Of a DNA stretch of 64,000 nt, positions 17,593 to 26,313 are shown piece by piece. The number at the start of each line of letters is the position of its first letter. Positions within the stretch are counted from its first letter, which is position 1. A program made the translations under genes and the position numbers. Origin of the DNA: Coprococcus aceti (GTDB lineage Bacteria > Bacillota > Clostridia > Lachnospirales > Lachnospiraceae); assembly GCF_025567285.1 (NCBI RefSeq), contig NZ_JAOQJT010000001.1:372001-436000 (forward strand), in the 5' to 3' direction. The notes under the pieces were generated by a model that saw only the letters and a program-made list of their open reading frames with translations, was not told the origin of the DNA and did not search any database.

Positions 17593-18834
17593 ATGAAGTT
17601 AAATGACACACAGCTCAGTCAGGTGGATGCTCAGATAAAGAGACTTGTAAAGACTGACAGCTATTATGGTAAGAAGTACAGAGAGCTTGGTATAACAGAG
17701 GTGGCAAGTCAGGAGGCGTTTGAGGAGCTTCCGTTTTCAAGCAAGGATGACCTGAGAAATGCTTACCCGCTGGGAATACAGGCTGTTCCGGATGAGGAAG
17801 TGGTACGTATCCATTCATCTTCAGGAACAACAGGAAAGCCGGTCATCATACCTTACACAGCAAAGGATGTCGATGATTGGGCGATCATGTTCGCAAGATG
17901 CTACGAGACAGCCGGAGTGACAAAGAAAGACCGAGTACATATCACTCCGGGATATGGTCTGTGGACAGCCGGAATAGGATTTCAGGCAGGCGCGGAGAAG
18001 CTTGGTGCCATGGTGATTCCTATGGGCCCTGGAAATACTGACAAACAGTTACAGATGATGATCGATCTTGAAAGTACAGTTCTCACAGCAACATCATCAT
18101 ACGCACTTCTTCTTGCCGAGGAGATAGATAAGAGAGGGCTTAAGGATAAGATACATTTGAAGAAGGGTGTATTTGGCTCGGAGCGCTGGAGTGAGAAGAA
18201 GAGAAAGTATATAAAAGAGAAGCTTGGAATAGAGCTGTATGATATATATGGACTTACAGAGATCTATGGACCTGGTATCGGAATAAGCTGTGATGCCCAG
18301 AATGGAATGCACTATTGGGATGACTATGTTTATATAGAGATAATAGATCCGAAGACCGGCAAGACTCTTCCGGACGGCGAGGAGGGTGAGATCGTCATCA
18401 CTACTCTGGTGAAGGAGGGAGCTCCGCTCATCCGTTTCAGGACACACGATATATCAAGGATCATTCCGGGTGAGTGTCCATGCGGAAGAAAGCATCCCAG
18501 ACTGGATATCATCAAGGGCAGAAGTGACGATATGTTCAAGGTACACGGCGTAAATATGTTCCCAAGTCAGGTTGAGGAGCTGCTTGCACTCGTGGATGGA
18601 GTTCCAAGTGAGTACACCATAAATATAGCCCATGATGAGCCTGCCAATAAGGATATCATGCTGGTTACAGTTGAGGCCGAGGGACGTGTAGATTTTGAGC
18701 AGACAGGACGTCAGATCAGAGATCTGTTCAAGTCAAGGATCGGAGTTACACCGAAGATCACTGTTGTCCCTGTTGGAACACTGCCTAGAAGTGAGAAGAA
18801 GACACAGCGTGTCATCGACCATCGTGAGCAGTGA
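17593..18834 (+). CDS. paaK: Phenylacetate-CoA ligase
   Basis: Adenylate-forming enzyme that joins phenylacetate or a related aryl acid to CoA with ATP. The ATP loop is HSSSGTTGKPVIIPYT; YGLTEIYGPG, RFRTHDISR, the cysteine pair in ECPCGRKHPR, GRSDDMFKVHGVNMFPSQ and the C-terminal LPRSEKK segment follow in the order seen in PaaK. Placed directly behind iorAB, it probably interconverts aryl-acetyl-CoA and the free acid, so with IorAB it can yield ATP from aromatic amino acids or run in reverse for their synthesis. AAAAGGAGAG before the ATG supports the start. Confidence 0.93.
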   Translation: MKLNDTQLSQVDAQIKRLVKTDSYYGKKYRELGITEVASQEAFEELPFSSKDDLRNAYPLGIQAVPDEEVVRIHSSSGTTGKPVIIPYTAKDVDDWAIMFARCYETAGVTKKDRVHITPGYGLWTAGIGFQAGAEKLGAMVIPMGPGNTDKQLQMMIDLESTVLTATSSYALLLAEEIDKRGLKDKIHLKKGVFGSERWSEKKRKYIKEKLGIELYDIYGLTEIYGPGIGISCDAQNGMHYWDDYVYIEIIDPKTGKTLPDGEEGEIVITTLVKEGAPLIRFRTHDISRIIPGECPCGRKHPRLDIIKGRSDDMFKVHGVNMFPSQVEELLALVDGVPSEYTINIAHDEPANKDIMLVTVEAEGRVDFEQTGRQIRDLFKSRIGVTPKITVVPVGTLPRSEKKTQRVIDHREQ

Positions 18835-18859
18835 TATTTTTAGAAGGGATATTATATTT

Positions 18860-19576
18860 ATGAATTCAATCAATATAGCAGCTTGTATAGTTGCGTTTTT
18901 ACTTGGGGTGGTGCTTTTCACTCTGGCGAATGAGATCATACTCAAACTGCCGAACAATGAGAATATCTTCAAGGGAAAGCCGAAGAGTTTTGAGAAGTTT
19001 TCTCCGAGATGTCTGTTCATACAGATCCTTGGTGGAGTGTTCGGAGTGCTTATGGTGTGGCAGTTTGATGTGAGCCTTGAGGCGGTCACGGTATTCCTGT
19101 TCTTTGGACTGCTGACTATCATCACATTCATAGACGCGGACACCATGGAGATACCATTTGTGCTGAATGTATGCATACTGGTGCTTGGAGTTGCATCCAT
19201 CTTTACAAGAGGCGGATTTTCTCTGACAGGCGGTGATCTCTCACTTGTGAGCAGGCTCATAGGAATGATATGTGTGAGTCTTCCACTGTTCCTGATAGTG
19301 CTGGTCATTCCGGATGGATTTGGCGGAGGAGATATCAAGCTCATGTTTGCCGCAGGATTCTTCCTTGGCTGGAAGGCAACCGTCATAGCATTCTTCATCG
19401 GACTTATCATTGGTGGATGCCAGGGCGTGATACTTCTTGCAAGGCGTAAGAAAGGCAAGGACGATCATTTCGCATTTGGCCCGGCGCTCAGCGTTGGCCT
19501 GATGATTGCGACATTTGTGGGATCACAGATGATGAACAGCTATATCAATATGATCAAGGCATCATTCTACGCGTAG
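18860..19576 (+). CDS. A24-family prepilin-type peptidase
   Basis: Polytopic aspartic peptidase of the type IV prepilin/preflagellin family. The two active-site aspartates are D92 in FIDADTMEIP and D158 in FGGGDIKLM, each in its usual membrane context; about seven hydrophobic helices are seen. The cysteine-rich N-terminal methylase domain of bifunctional PilD is absent. The ATG at 18860 lies 26 bases after paaK, with GAAGGG upstream. No pilin or tad gene is in the window, so its substrates are elsewhere; co-transcription with paaK looks accidental. Confidence 0.85.
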   Translation: MNSINIAACIVAFLLGVVLFTLANEIILKLPNNENIFKGKPKSFEKFSPRCLFIQILGGVFGVLMVWQFDVSLEAVTVFLFFGLLTIITFIDADTMEIPFVLNVCILVLGVASIFTRGGFSLTGGDLSLVSRLIGMICVSLPLFLIVLVIPDGFGGGDIKLMFAAGFFLGWKATVIAFFIGLIIGGCQGVILLARRKKGKDDHFAFGPALSVGLMIATFVGSQMMNSYINMIKASFYA

Positions 19577-19598
19577 AGTGATGAATCCATGAAAAAGA

Positions 19599-19650
19599 AA
19601 TAGTGCTGGTGTATAAGTGATAAAAAACTTATACATCAGCACTATTTTTT
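19599..19650 (+). terminator. Intrinsic terminator after the prepilin peptidase
   Basis: A 20-base-pair stem (AATAGTGCTGGTGTATAAGT with its complement, one G-U pair), an 8-base loop, and a T-run at 19645-19650. Confidence 0.93.
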
Positions 19651-19677
19651 ATGATAGTATTCAAATGTAATTGCCTA

Positions 19678-19706
19678 TTGTATATTTTCCATGTGAGGGA
19701 TATACT
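19678..19706 (+). promoter_or_regulatory. Sigma-A promoter of the acyl-CoA ligase
   Basis: TTGTAT at 19678-19683, 17 bases, TATACT at 19701-19706. The untranslated leader is about 75 bases. Confidence 0.6.
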
Positions 19707-19788
19707 GTAAAGAGCGTGCAATTTAACGCGTTAAAGCTTTTAATTGAGAAAGAAGAGCAATTATTAAGAGAGGTTAGGAGTTACGATT

Positions 19789-21423
19789 ATGCCAATCACA
19801 GATTACTTAGAGAGAAATGCCAGAGAATATGGAAATGATGTCGCTCTGGTAGAGATAAATCCTGATGTGCAGGAGACGAGAAGGGTTACATGGAGAGAGT
19901 ATGAACTCATAGAGTCTAATCCTACATGTCAGTACAGAAGAGAGATAACATGGAGCGTGTTCAACGAGAAGGCAAACAGATTTGCCAATCTTCTGGTGTC
20001 ACGTGGAATCCAGAAGGGAGACAAGGTAGGTATCCTCATGATGAACTGCCTTGAGTGGCTTCCAATATATTTCGGAGTGTTGAAGACGGGAGCCATAGTG
20101 GTTCCGTTCAACTTCAGATACGATGCGGAGGAGATCAAATACTGTGTAGAGCTTGCAGATGTTGACGTGCTTGTATTTGGCCCTGAGTTCATCGGACGTA
20201 TAGAGGCTGTCGTTGACGAGATAGCTGAGAAGAGAATCCTCTTCTATGTGGGCGGCAATTGTCCTACATTTGCAGAGGACTATGACAAGCTGACATCCAA
20301 CTGCTCAAGCGTGTTCGAGAAGAGAGACATCAAGGACAGTGATGATGCGGCTATATATTTCTCATCTGGAACAACAGGATTCCCAAAGGCTATTCTGCAC
20401 AACCATGAGAGCCTGATGCATGCGGCAAAGGTCGAGAATGTACATCACGGACAGACAAAGGATGATGTGTTCCTGTGTATTCCGCCACTGTACCACACAG
20501 GTGCCAAGATGCACTGGTTTGGAAGTCTGATAGTGGGCGGAAAGGCAGTTCTGCTCAAGGGAGTAAGCGCCAAGACTATACTTCAGACTGTAAGCGACGA
20601 GAAGTGTACTATAGTATGGCTTCTGGTGCCATGGGCTCAGGACATACTGCTTGCCATAGAGAACGGAGATGTACATCTGGAGGATTACGAGCTGTCACAG
20701 TGGAGACTGATGCACATCGGAGCACAGCCAGTGCCACAGAGTCTTATAAAGAAATGGAAAGAGATATTCCCTAACCATCAGTACGACACGAACTATGGAC
20801 TTTCAGAGTCCATCGGACCGGGTGCTGTACATCTGGGAGTAGAGAACATACATAAGGTCGGAGCCATCGGTGTGCCGGGCTACGGCTGGCAGGCAAAGAT
20901 CGTGAATGAGGACGGAACAGAGGTTGAGCAAGGCGCAGTCGGCGAGCTTATCCTCAAGGGACCTGGTGTCATGACCTGCTACTACAAGAATCCGAAGGCG
21001 ACAGAGGAGTGCCTGAAGGACGGCTGGCTGTACACAGGAGATATGGCTATGCAGGACGAAGATGGATTTATTTATCTTGTAGATAGAAAGAAAGATGTTA
21101 TAATCAGTGGTGGAGAGAATATCTACCCTGTACAGATAGAGAACTTCCTCAGCAAATACGAGAAGATCAAGGACGTTGCGGTCATCGGTATCGCAGATGC
21201 CCGTCTCGGAGAGATCACAGCGGCTATCATAGAGGTAAAGGATGGCATGACCTGTACAGAGGAAGAGATCAACGAGTTCTGTAAAGAACTTCCAAGATAT
21301 AAGAGACCAAGGAAGATCATATTTGAGCACGTTCCGAGAAATGCTACAGGTAAGATAGAAAAGCCACTTCTCCGTAAGATGCACAATAGTGAGAACCTGG
21401 TAGCGGCAGAAAACAACGCATAG
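19789..21423 (+). CDS. AMP-dependent acyl-CoA/carboxylic acid-CoA ligase
   Basis: Class I adenylate-forming ligase. All core motifs are present: IYFSSGTTGFPKAI (ATP loop), TNYGLSESIGPG, GWLYTGDMA, VDRKKDVIISGGENIYP (hinge) and PRNATGKIEKP with the catalytic Lys. The N-terminal WSVFNEKANRFANLL segment is of the fatty-acid/aryl-CoA ligase kind. The substrate cannot be fixed; medium- or long-chain fatty acids or aryl acids are possible, the latter favoured slightly by the nearby iorAB-paaK. AGGAG before the ATG and a separate promoter and terminator indicate an independent unit, possibly with lysA behind it. Confidence 0.9.
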   Translation: MPITDYLERNAREYGNDVALVEINPDVQETRRVTWREYELIESNPTCQYRREITWSVFNEKANRFANLLVSRGIQKGDKVGILMMNCLEWLPIYFGVLKTGAIVVPFNFRYDAEEIKYCVELADVDVLVFGPEFIGRIEAVVDEIAEKRILFYVGGNCPTFAEDYDKLTSNCSSVFEKRDIKDSDDAAIYFSSGTTGFPKAILHNHESLMHAAKVENVHHGQTKDDVFLCIPPLYHTGAKMHWFGSLIVGGKAVLLKGVSAKTILQTVSDEKCTIVWLLVPWAQDILLAIENGDVHLEDYELSQWRLMHIGAQPVPQSLIKKWKEIFPNHQYDTNYGLSESIGPGAVHLGVENIHKVGAIGVPGYGWQAKIVNEDGTEVEQGAVGELILKGPGVMTCYYKNPKATEECLKDGWLYTGDMAMQDEDGFIYLVDRKKDVIISGGENIYPVQIENFLSKYEKIKDVAVIGIADARLGEITAAIIEVKDGMTCTEEEINEFCKELPRYKRPRKIIFEHVPRNATGKIEKPLLRKMHNSENLVAAENNA

Positions 21424-21464
21424 TGAGATACTTGCCGTAATACAGCACAGAAAGGACAAAAAAG

Positions 21465-22721
21465 ATGAAGACACCATTTATTACAAAGGCAAAGGCAGAA
21501 GAGATCATCAAGGAGATCCCTACACCATTTCACATTTACGATGAAGAAGGAATCAGAGAGAATGCGCGAAAGCTTTACAAGGCGTTTTCATGGAATAAAG
21601 GATTCAAGGAGTATTTCGCTGTAAAGGCTACTCCGAACCCAACAATACTCAAGATCCTCAAGGAAGAGGGCTGCGGAACAGACTGTTCATCACTGACAGA
21701 GCTTATGATGTCAGACAAGATGGGATTTAAGGGCGATGAGATCATGTTCTCGTCCAATGACACCCCTGCCGAAGAATTCGTGCTTGCAAAGAAGCTGAAC
21801 GCAACCATCAATCTTGACGATTTCACACACATTGATTTCCTGGAGAAGGCAGCAGGAATTCCAGAGAAGATCTGCTGTAGATTCAATCCGGGCGGAAAGT
21901 TCTCCATATCAACCACCATCATGGACAACCCTGGTGATGCAAAGTATGGTATGACAAAGGATCAGATCATCGAGGCATACAAGATCCTCAAGGCAAAGGG
22001 CGTGAAGAGATTCGGAATGCATGCATTCCTTGCCAGCAATACAGTGACAAATGAATATTATCCAACACTTGCAAAGATTCTGTTTGAGACAGCAGTTGAG
22101 ATCAAGGAGAAGACCGGAGTGAAGCTTGACTTCATCAACCTGTCAGGCGGAGTTGGAATCCCATATACACCGGACAAAGAGCCAAATGACATCATGGTCA
22201 TCGGCGAGGGTGTCAGAAAGGTATATGAGGAAGTGCTTGTACCGGCAGGCATGGGTGATGTAGCTATCTTCACAGAGCTCGGACGTTTCATGCTGGCACC
22301 TTACGGGCACCTGGTTACAACAGCCATTCATGAGAAGCACACACACAAGGAGTACATCGGAGTGGACGCATGTGCAGTCAACCTCATGAGACCTGCCATG
22401 TACGGTGCATACCATCATATCACAGTTCTCGGCAAGGAGAATGAGCCATGCGATCACAAGTATGATGTGACAGGCTCGTTGTGCGAGAACAATGATAAGT
22501 TCGCTATAGACAGAATGCTTCCAAAGATCGACATGGGAGATATCCTTGTCATCCACGACACAGGAGCACACGGCTTTGCCATGGGCTACAACTACAACGG
22601 CAAGCTGAAGTCAGCAGAGGTTCTGCTCAGACCGGACGGCTCATTTAAGCTTATCCGCCGTGCAGAGACACCTGAGGATTACTTCGCAACCATCAAGGAT
22701 TTCTGGAATGTAGAGCTGTAA
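21465..22721 (+). CDS. lysA: Diaminopimelate decarboxylase family protein
   Basis: Fold-type III PLP enzyme that decarboxylates meso-diaminopimelate to lysine. Seen: EYFAVKATPNP with the Schiff-base Lys, HAFLASN, NLSGGVGIPY, TELGRFMLAPYG, TGSLCENNDKFA with the catalytic Cys of the C-terminal domain, and DTGAHGFAMGYNYN. Length is 418 residues. The protein departs from common LysA by FLASN in place of H(I/V)GSQ, so a sister specificity within the family is possible. It ends at a shared bidirectional hairpin facing the agr kinase gene. Confidence 0.87.
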   Translation: MKTPFITKAKAEEIIKEIPTPFHIYDEEGIRENARKLYKAFSWNKGFKEYFAVKATPNPTILKILKEEGCGTDCSSLTELMMSDKMGFKGDEIMFSSNDTPAEEFVLAKKLNATINLDDFTHIDFLEKAAGIPEKICCRFNPGGKFSISTTIMDNPGDAKYGMTKDQIIEAYKILKAKGVKRFGMHAFLASNTVTNEYYPTLAKILFETAVEIKEKTGVKLDFINLSGGVGIPYTPDKEPNDIMVIGEGVRKVYEEVLVPAGMGDVAIFTELGRFMLAPYGHLVTTAIHEKHTHKEYIGVDACAVNLMRPAMYGAYHHITVLGKENEPCDHKYDVTGSLCENNDKFAIDRMLPKIDMGDILVIHDTGAHGFAMGYNYNGKLKSAEVLLRPDGSFKLIRRAETPEDYFATIKDFWNVEL

Positions 22722-22740
22722 CAGGCAGACCATAGATAAG

Positions 22741-22798
22741 CATAGAAAACCGGCAGTATATGAGTTGAAGTCCAACTGTATACTGCCGGTTTTCTATG
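22741..22798. terminator. Bidirectional terminator between lysA and the AgrC-like kinase
   Basis: A perfect 20-base-pair stem (CATAGAAAACCGGCAGTATA at 22741-22760 with 22779-22798) carries A- and T-rich tracts in each arm, so it can end transcripts from both sides. The apex holds a second small stem, AGTTG/CAACT. Confidence 0.85.
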
Positions 22799-22811
22799 TG
22801 CATGAGCTGCG

Positions 22812-24077
22812 TTACACTGTCACCTCGAAGCAAATATAATTCTGTCCGGATATGGTTCGGTTATCCAGACATATCTTTCCCTCATATTCATCCACAAGCT
22901 TTTTCATGTTCGGAAGACCATATCCGTGATGCTGCTTGTCGATGGTCTTGGTTGTGTAGCCGTAGGTAAACATATTTCTTCTAAGATCAGAGCTCAACAC
23001 AGGACCTTTGTTCATGGTGCTTATGATGATCTGGTTCTGACTGCTGTCAAGAGACAGGGTGGCAGATCCCGGAGCATCTACAGCCTCCAGAGCATTGTCT
23101 ATTAATATTCCAAGTATACGTATAATCTCATATTCGGGCATACAGCTTTTCAACGTATGCTGTCTGACTATCACATTCAGAGTCTTTCCGTTCTTTTCGG
23201 CATTGATCATCTTGCTATATATAAAACCGGCGACAACAGACAGATTGATGCGAAGCAGCTCAGACTCACGGTATTCAGATACCATATTGTCCGAATAGTT
23301 TATCAGGGCATTTTTCAGAGACTCATAATCCCTATAGGTGTATGGAAGCATTCTGACTGCCGTCAGATGGTTATCAAAGTCGTGCTGTTTGCTTCGCAGA
23401 TCCTTTATCAGATCAGCCATCATAGGCTGATAGGTTTTAAAGCATTCCAGGTCGTGCTGCTGCTTTCCTATGGTTCGCTGCTGTCCCAGAATGATGATAT
23501 CCGAGAGAATGACCACAACCGCAAAGCATGATATCACAGGTATATACACCGAAGTGTCGATGAAACTGAATTTGTATAGCCCGGTCTCGATCATATACAC
23601 AACATACAAATGAATAGACAGGAATTTGATAATTCCACTGCCGCCCATGAAGGTTTGGAACACACGGTTCATAGGCGCATATCTGCACAGAGCCACTGAG
23701 ATCAGAAATGAAAATACAGCACAGGAAATGGACAGGTATATCTCTTTGTTCACACCCAGACGTGTCATACCCATGATGATGATATCCTCAAGAAAAGCCG
23801 CATACAGATATTCAAGAATATACGCCATCAATACATAAAAATATCTGGTCTTCATAATATACAACAGCATGAGATAGGACAGCAGGCATAATGCCAGCCA
23901 TCCAAATGCATTTGGGAAAATTAAGGAAACTGCATTCCCGAGTATAAGGTAAGCAGCCATTCCAATAATTGGGTGGCGCATATCCCGGAATTTTCTTCCG
24001 ATGAGGGCAGATATAAAAATAACATCCTTCATTGTTTCCAATGTAAAGCATAGGAGATCAATTATAGAATTCGGCAT
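22812..24077 (-). CDS. AgrC-like GHKL sensor histidine kinase, copy 1
   Basis: Membrane peptide-sensor kinase of the AgrC/ComD type: six to seven hydrophobic helices in residues 1-205, then a cytoplasmic GHKL kinase. The phosphoacceptor is in KQHDFDNHLTAVRMLPYTY, the N-box is GILIDNALEAV, and the G-box is HHGYGLPNMKKLV. AAGGAG eight bases before the ATG supports the start. It is last in the minus-strand operon kinase 2-regulator-kinase 1. Its sequence is closely similar to kinase 2 along its whole length, including the N-terminal MP-x-x-II start, so the two are duplicates. Confidence 0.92.
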   Translation of the reverse strand: MPNSIIDLLCFTLETMKDVIFISALIGRKFRDMRHPIIGMAAYLILGNAVSLIFPNAFGWLALCLLSYLMLLYIMKTRYFYVLMAYILEYLYAAFLEDIIIMGMTRLGVNKEIYLSISCAVFSFLISVALCRYAPMNRVFQTFMGGSGIIKFLSIHLYVVYMIETGLYKFSFIDTSVYIPVISCFAVVVILSDIIILGQQRTIGKQQHDLECFKTYQPMMADLIKDLRSKQHDFDNHLTAVRMLPYTYRDYESLKNALINYSDNMVSEYRESELLRINLSVVAGFIYSKMINAEKNGKTLNVIVRQHTLKSCMPEYEIIRILGILIDNALEAVDAPGSATLSLDSSQNQIIISTMNKGPVLSSDLRRNMFTYGYTTKTIDKQHHGYGLPNMKKLVDEYEGKICLDNRTISGQNYICFEVTV

Positions 24078-24098
24078 TTCAAATACTCCTTATCATTG

Positions 24099-24842
24099 CT
24101 AAGCCTGTTCAACGTGTTTGTGCGCAGTTGTGGAAGCCTTAAGTCTGTGACCAAACTCTGTGGCATATTTGCGGCCAACCGGTATCCATTGATAGTCCGG
24201 TGTGTCAAGCGATACCATGGCGGTAACCTTGTCGTAGGTATCCACATGATGAAGGTTTACGATAAAGCTCTTGTGGCAGCGCGCAAAATACGATGGAAGA
24301 GAGTCCGCAAATACAGAGAGTCGTGTTCCTGTGGATATAAATAGTCCGGTGGTTGTGTGGACATGCATGTTTCGCAGCTCGGATTTAATGTATAGTATAT
24401 TGTCTGGTCTGATCCTGGCAAGTACACCATCTCTGTCGGTAAGCTCTATTGGTTCCTCCCTGATCAGAGAAAGGTTCAGGAGCTTGGAGACAGATTCTAT
24501 CAGATCCTGCTGTGAGTAGGGCTTGACCAGATAATCGTAGCAGTTGGTCTTGTGGATCGCTCTGGGAGCTTCGTTTACAAGAGCTGTCACGTACAAAATA
24601 GGAGTTGTCTGATAACGCGGATTCCTCCGCAATTGTTCTCCCAGCGTTATTCCGTCCTTATCCGGGTCGGCGCCAAGCTGTATATCCAGCAGAAAAAGCT
24701 GGATGCTGTGCGAATCTGCCAGAGCCAGAGCATCATCATAACAGGCGGCCTTCAGACATTCTATGTCGGGGAAGCTTTCTTCTATTATTTCTGCCAGACC
24801 ATTTAATTGTGCCACATTGTCTTCAACTACCAAAGCTCTCAT
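24099..24842 (-). CDS. LytTR-family response regulator, AgrA-like
   Basis: The receiver domain has the acidic pocket VVEDN, the phosphoacceptor Asp in LFLLDIQLG, Thr in LYVTALV and Lys in YLVKPYS. The C-terminal LytTR DNA-binding domain follows from about residue 140 (DNILYIKSELRNMHVHTT, RCHKSFIVNLHHVD, IPVGRKYATEF). It lies between two AgrC-like kinases, 33 and 21 bases from them. Regulators of this type bind 9-base direct repeats spaced by about 12; such a pair occurs at 26217-26246. GGAAGGAG before the ATG is a strong ribosome site. Confidence 0.94.
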   Translation of the reverse strand: MRALVVEDNVAQLNGLAEIIEESFPDIECLKAACYDDALALADSHSIQLFLLDIQLGADPDKDGITLGEQLRRNPRYQTTPILYVTALVNEAPRAIHKTNCYDYLVKPYSQQDLIESVSKLLNLSLIREEPIELTDRDGVLARIRPDNILYIKSELRNMHVHTTTGLFISTGTRLSVFADSLPSYFARCHKSFIVNLHHVDTYDKVTAMVSLDTPDYQWIPVGRKYATEFGHRLKASTTAHKHVEQA

Positions 24843-24875
24843 TATAAAAGACTCCTTCCTTCTATGTGTTGTATT

Positions 24876-26141
24876 TTAAACCATTACTTCAAAACGCACC
24901 AGAGTATCATCCAGAAGATAATCGTTTTCCAGATATATTTTTCCATTATATTTAAATACCAGACGCCTGAGATTGTAAAGACCAAGACCGTGCTTCTGAC
25001 GATCACAGGTCTTGGTGGTATAGCCTGCCGTGAAAAGCTTTGCTCTGATCTCGGGTGTTAGCAGAGGACCTTTGTTCAGAGTGGTGATGATGATCCTGCC
25101 GTCCCGGCTATCTAGGTGCAGAGTCATACTATCGTGCTCAGATATGGCCTCCAGTGCATTGTCGATGAGTATTCCCAGAACCCTGACCAGCTCATATTCA
25201 GGCATCCGGCTCTCGAGCAGATAGCTGTGAACGACAATATTCAGCTTTTTGTGCGCCTTTTCTGCCTGCTTTTGTTTGCTGTATATAAACCCGGCGATCA
25301 CGAACATGTTGATTTTCAGAAGCTCGGTGGTTCTGTATTCGGATATAACCTCATCTGAACTGCTGATAAGAGCCTCCTTTAATGAACTGTAGTCGGTGTG
25401 TGTATATGGAAGCATTCGAATACCGGTCAATATATTGTCAAAGTCATGCTGCCTTCCCGTGACGTCCTCAATCAGATCATCCATCATAGGCTGATAGACG
25501 TTGTAATTTGCCAGATCGTGCTGCTGCTTGCTGATGATCTGTTGCTGGCTGAGGATTACTATGTCGGTGATGAGGACTATCACGGTGAAAAATGAGATGA
25601 GGGGGATAAGTGCATTGATATTAATTGCACTGTACTTTGACAGTCCTATTTCTACCATATAGAGAACATATAAATGCAATATGAGATATTTAGGGTACAG
25701 AGATCCTTCCATTAACAGTAAAAACCATTTATTCAGATTGATGAAACGACACAATATTAAAATTAAAATAGTAGATATTGCAGATCCAAGAAAAGATGAA
25801 AAAGCCTTATCCTGAATGCTGAATCGGTTAAAAGCCATAACAACTATATCCTGAATAAGGCTAAGCAAGGCATAGGATAAAACATATGCTATTGATGATT
25901 TGAAAAATGATACATGTAGTATGTAAGAAAAAGTGATAAAGCAGCATAAACACAGAATAATCCAGCCTAAGGCGTTAGAAAAAATATATGAGAGCACAGA
26001 GCATATAAAAAAATTACTGGATAGAGCAATAAAGGGATGACGCATTTTCTTTATTGGTATACCTGAGAGAGAGGATATAAGAGTAAGATAACAAATAAGT
26101 TCTAACAAAAAACAAAGCTGTTCAATAATTATGTCAGGCAT
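24876..26141 (-). CDS. AgrC-like GHKL sensor histidine kinase, copy 2
   Basis: Paralog of the kinase at 22812-24077 with the same plan: a helix-rich sensor domain, the phosphoacceptor segment GRQHDFDNILTGIRMLPYTH, N-box GILIDNALEAI and G-box KHGLGLYNLRRLV. The ATG at 26141 is chosen because it aligns with the MP start of copy 1; a TTG at 26165 extends the frame by eight residues without a ribosome site. The sensor part is much more AT-rich and diverged than the kinase part, as expected if the two copies recognise different peptides. First gene of its operon, behind a consensus promoter. Confidence 0.9.
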   Translation of the reverse strand: MPDIIIEQLCFLLELICYLTLISSLSGIPIKKMRHPFIALSSNFFICSVLSYIFSNALGWIILCLCCFITFSYILHVSFFKSSIAYVLSYALLSLIQDIVVMAFNRFSIQDKAFSSFLGSAISTILILILCRFINLNKWFLLLMEGSLYPKYLILHLYVLYMVEIGLSKYSAININALIPLISFFTVIVLITDIVILSQQQIISKQQHDLANYNVYQPMMDDLIEDVTGRQHDFDNILTGIRMLPYTHTDYSSLKEALISSSDEVISEYRTTELLKINMFVIAGFIYSKQKQAEKAHKKLNIVVHSYLLESRMPEYELVRVLGILIDNALEAISEHDSMTLHLDSRDGRIIITTLNKGPLLTPEIRAKLFTAGYTTKTCDRQKHGLGLYNLRRLVFKYNGKIYLENDYLLDDTLVRFEVMV

Positions 26142-26185
26142 ATTTTCACGCTCGCTTTCCCGCAAATAATAAGAGATTTTAAAAC

Positions 26186-26214
26186 ATTATATGAGAGTAA
26201 AAAAGCTTAGTCAA
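26186..26214 (-). promoter_or_regulatory. Sigma-A promoter of the kinase-regulator-kinase operon
   Basis: Minus strand: TTGACT (26214-26209), 17 bases, TATAAT (26191-26186). The boxes are close to consensus, so the operon is probably expressed at a basal level without activator. The LytTR repeat lies directly upstream. Confidence 0.85.
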
Positions 26215-26216
26215 TT

Positions 26217-26246
26217 GTCGTTTATGACATGATAGATACCGTTTAT
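26217..26246 (+). promoter_or_regulatory. LytTR-type direct repeat between the agr arms
   Basis: GTCGTTTAT at 26217-26225 and ACCGTTTAT at 26238-26246 are direct repeats 12 bases apart (period 21, two helix turns); the match extends to CGTTTATGACA in both. The second copy fits the published AgrA-type 9-mer pattern, [TA][AC][CA]GTTN[AG][TG], at every position. The orientation points to agrB, with a TATGAT -10 box at 26285-26290 about 38 bases beyond and no good -35, as expected for an activator-dependent promoter. Confidence 0.7.
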
Positions 26247-26313
26247 GACAAATTAAGTAAAATATATTGCAATCTAAGTAGTTGTATGATAAAAGAAAAG
26301 TGGAGGTGGTCGA

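Noticed and set aside
26166..26313. Possible small RNA in the agr intergenic region, as staphylococcal RNAIII
   Set aside because: The gap is only about 170 bases and filled by promoter and regulator signals; no separate transcript unit with terminator is seen.
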